From the NCBI GenBank assembly GCA_964547415.1, contig CAZJNX010000010.1:1-41240 (forward strand): a DNA stretch of 41,240 nucleotides. The letters are read 5' to 3'. Positions 40,904 through 41,240 of this stretch are shown here, in pieces. The notes under the pieces were generated by a model. The model saw nothing but the letters and a program-made list of their open reading frames with translations. It did not search any database and was not told the origin of the DNA. The position numbers and the translations under genes were made by a program. How positions within the stretch are numbered: the first letter of the stretch is position 1; each line of letters opens with the position of its first letter. Origin of the DNA: CAZJNX01 sp964547415 (lineage in GTDB: Bacteria; Pseudomonadota; Alphaproteobacteria; Rhizobiales; Amorphaceae).

Positions 40904-41240
40904 TCAGCCGCGCCCCGGCGTCGATGCGGCGGGGCCGTCGCGGCCGCCGCGGCCGTGCATTTCCCTGAGGGCCGTCTTGAGGACCTTGCCGTAGTTGTTC
41001 TTCGGCAGTTCGGCGTGGCGGAACCAGGCCTTCGGGCGCTTGAAGCGGGCGATGCGCTCCAGCAGGAAGGCGTCGAGCTCCGCCGGGGCCGGGTCGGCAC
41101 CCGCCGCCGGCACGTAGCACGCGGCCACCACCTCGCCCCACTCCGCGTCCTTCAGCCCGATGACGGAGACCTCGGCGATGCCCGGATGCTCGAGCAGCGC
41201 CTCCTCCACCTCGCGGGGATAGATGTTGGTGCCGCCGGAG
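40904..41240 (-). CDS. acyl-CoA/AMP-dependent ligase, C-terminal part (cut by window edge)
   Basis: Only the last 111 residues are inside the window. They hold the C-terminal subdomain of an ANL adenylating enzyme: SGGTNIYPREVEEALLEHPG (short form: GGTNIYPREVEE, hinge region), VIGLKDAEWGEVVAACYVP, and LPKNNYGKVLKTALRE with the catalytic lysine region A10. Such enzymes make acyl-AMP and then acyl-CoA or acyl-carrier thioesters. The gene is upstream of the assembly-line gene on the same strand, which lacks its own adenylation domain. A free-standing ligase loading that carrier is possible but unproven; the 353-bp gap and hairpin argue against a single transcript. Confidence 0.88.
   Translation of the reverse strand, partial: SGGTNIYPREVEEALLEHPGIAEVSVIGLKDAEWGEVVAACYVPAAGADPAPAELDAFLLERIARFKRPKAWFRHAELPKNNYGKVLKTALREMHGRGGRDGPAASTPGRG

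Noticed and set aside
1..41240. tRNA, rRNA, riboswitch, CRISPR array, insertion sequence or prophage
   Set aside because: No cloverleaf with a conserved TTC arm, repeat-spacer pattern, transposase, integrase or phage structural gene was found on either strand by reading.

Overview
The window is very GC-rich, gene-dense DNA from a Gram-negative bacterium, most likely an alphaproteobacterium of the Hyphomicrobiales type. That is an inference from the mix of Tat-exported and TRAP/ABC-linked catabolic operons, HrpB, PrkA and two lineage-typical conserved proteins. No rRNA, tRNA, insertion sequence, phage gene or CRISPR array was found. Nearly all DNA is coding, with many 4-11 bp gene overlaps.

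Left end (1-3435): a truncated prkA serine kinase gene, a small conserved protein of unknown function, a Tat-exported metallo-beta-lactamase-fold hydrolase, and an SDR-fold protein that has lost its catalytic Ser and Tyr.

Catabolic block (3439-28532): three transcription units. (i) A leftward six-gene operon, hyuA1-hyuB1-permease-permease-binding protein-ATPase (11318 to 3439), pairs an ATP-dependent hydantoinase/oxoprolinase/caprolactamase-type enzyme with a polyamine-type ABC importer. (ii) A second leftward six-gene operon (17949 to 11550) encodes a family III CoA-transferase, an enoyl-CoA hydratase, an HMG-CoA-lyase-like enzyme, an acyl-CoA dehydrogenase, an MmgE/PrpD protein and a second MBL hydrolase. 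(iii) A divergent rightward unit (18078 to 28532) encodes an acyl-CoA ligase, hyuA2-hyuB2, a full TRAP transporter (DctQ-P-M), a LacI-family regulator and a second enoyl-CoA hydratase. Two near-identical LacI-type palindromes (TAAAACGTTTCA at 18006 and TGAAACGTTTCA at 19645) sit in the divergent promoter and ahead of hyuA2, so units ii and iii look like one regulon under the local LacI protein. The enzymes suggest uptake of a carboxylate or cyclic amide, ATP-dependent ring opening, CoA activation, dehydrogenation, hydration, and cleavage of a branched 3-hydroxyacyl-CoA to acetyl-CoA plus a keto acid.

Middle (28533-33304): HrpB helicase, a divergent intact SDR, then a roughly 1.2 kb decaying stretch. 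This holds an internally deleted SDR remnant and a chimeric reading frame in which an SDR with no catalytic Tyr is fused to the C-terminal tail motif of a GMC oxidoreductase.

Right end (33315-41240): a GT4 glycosyltransferase, an MFS exporter, and an unusual 1579-residue assembly-line protein with the order condensation - FkbH-like (glyceryl-transferase type) - carrier - thioester reductase. It has no adenylation, ketosynthase or acyltransferase domain. The MFS gene lies 4 bp downstream of it, and a truncated acyl-CoA/AMP ligase gene lies upstream. Together these look like a compact, apparently undescribed biosynthetic locus for a reductively released, possibly glycerate-derived metabolite, and it is the most novel item in the window.
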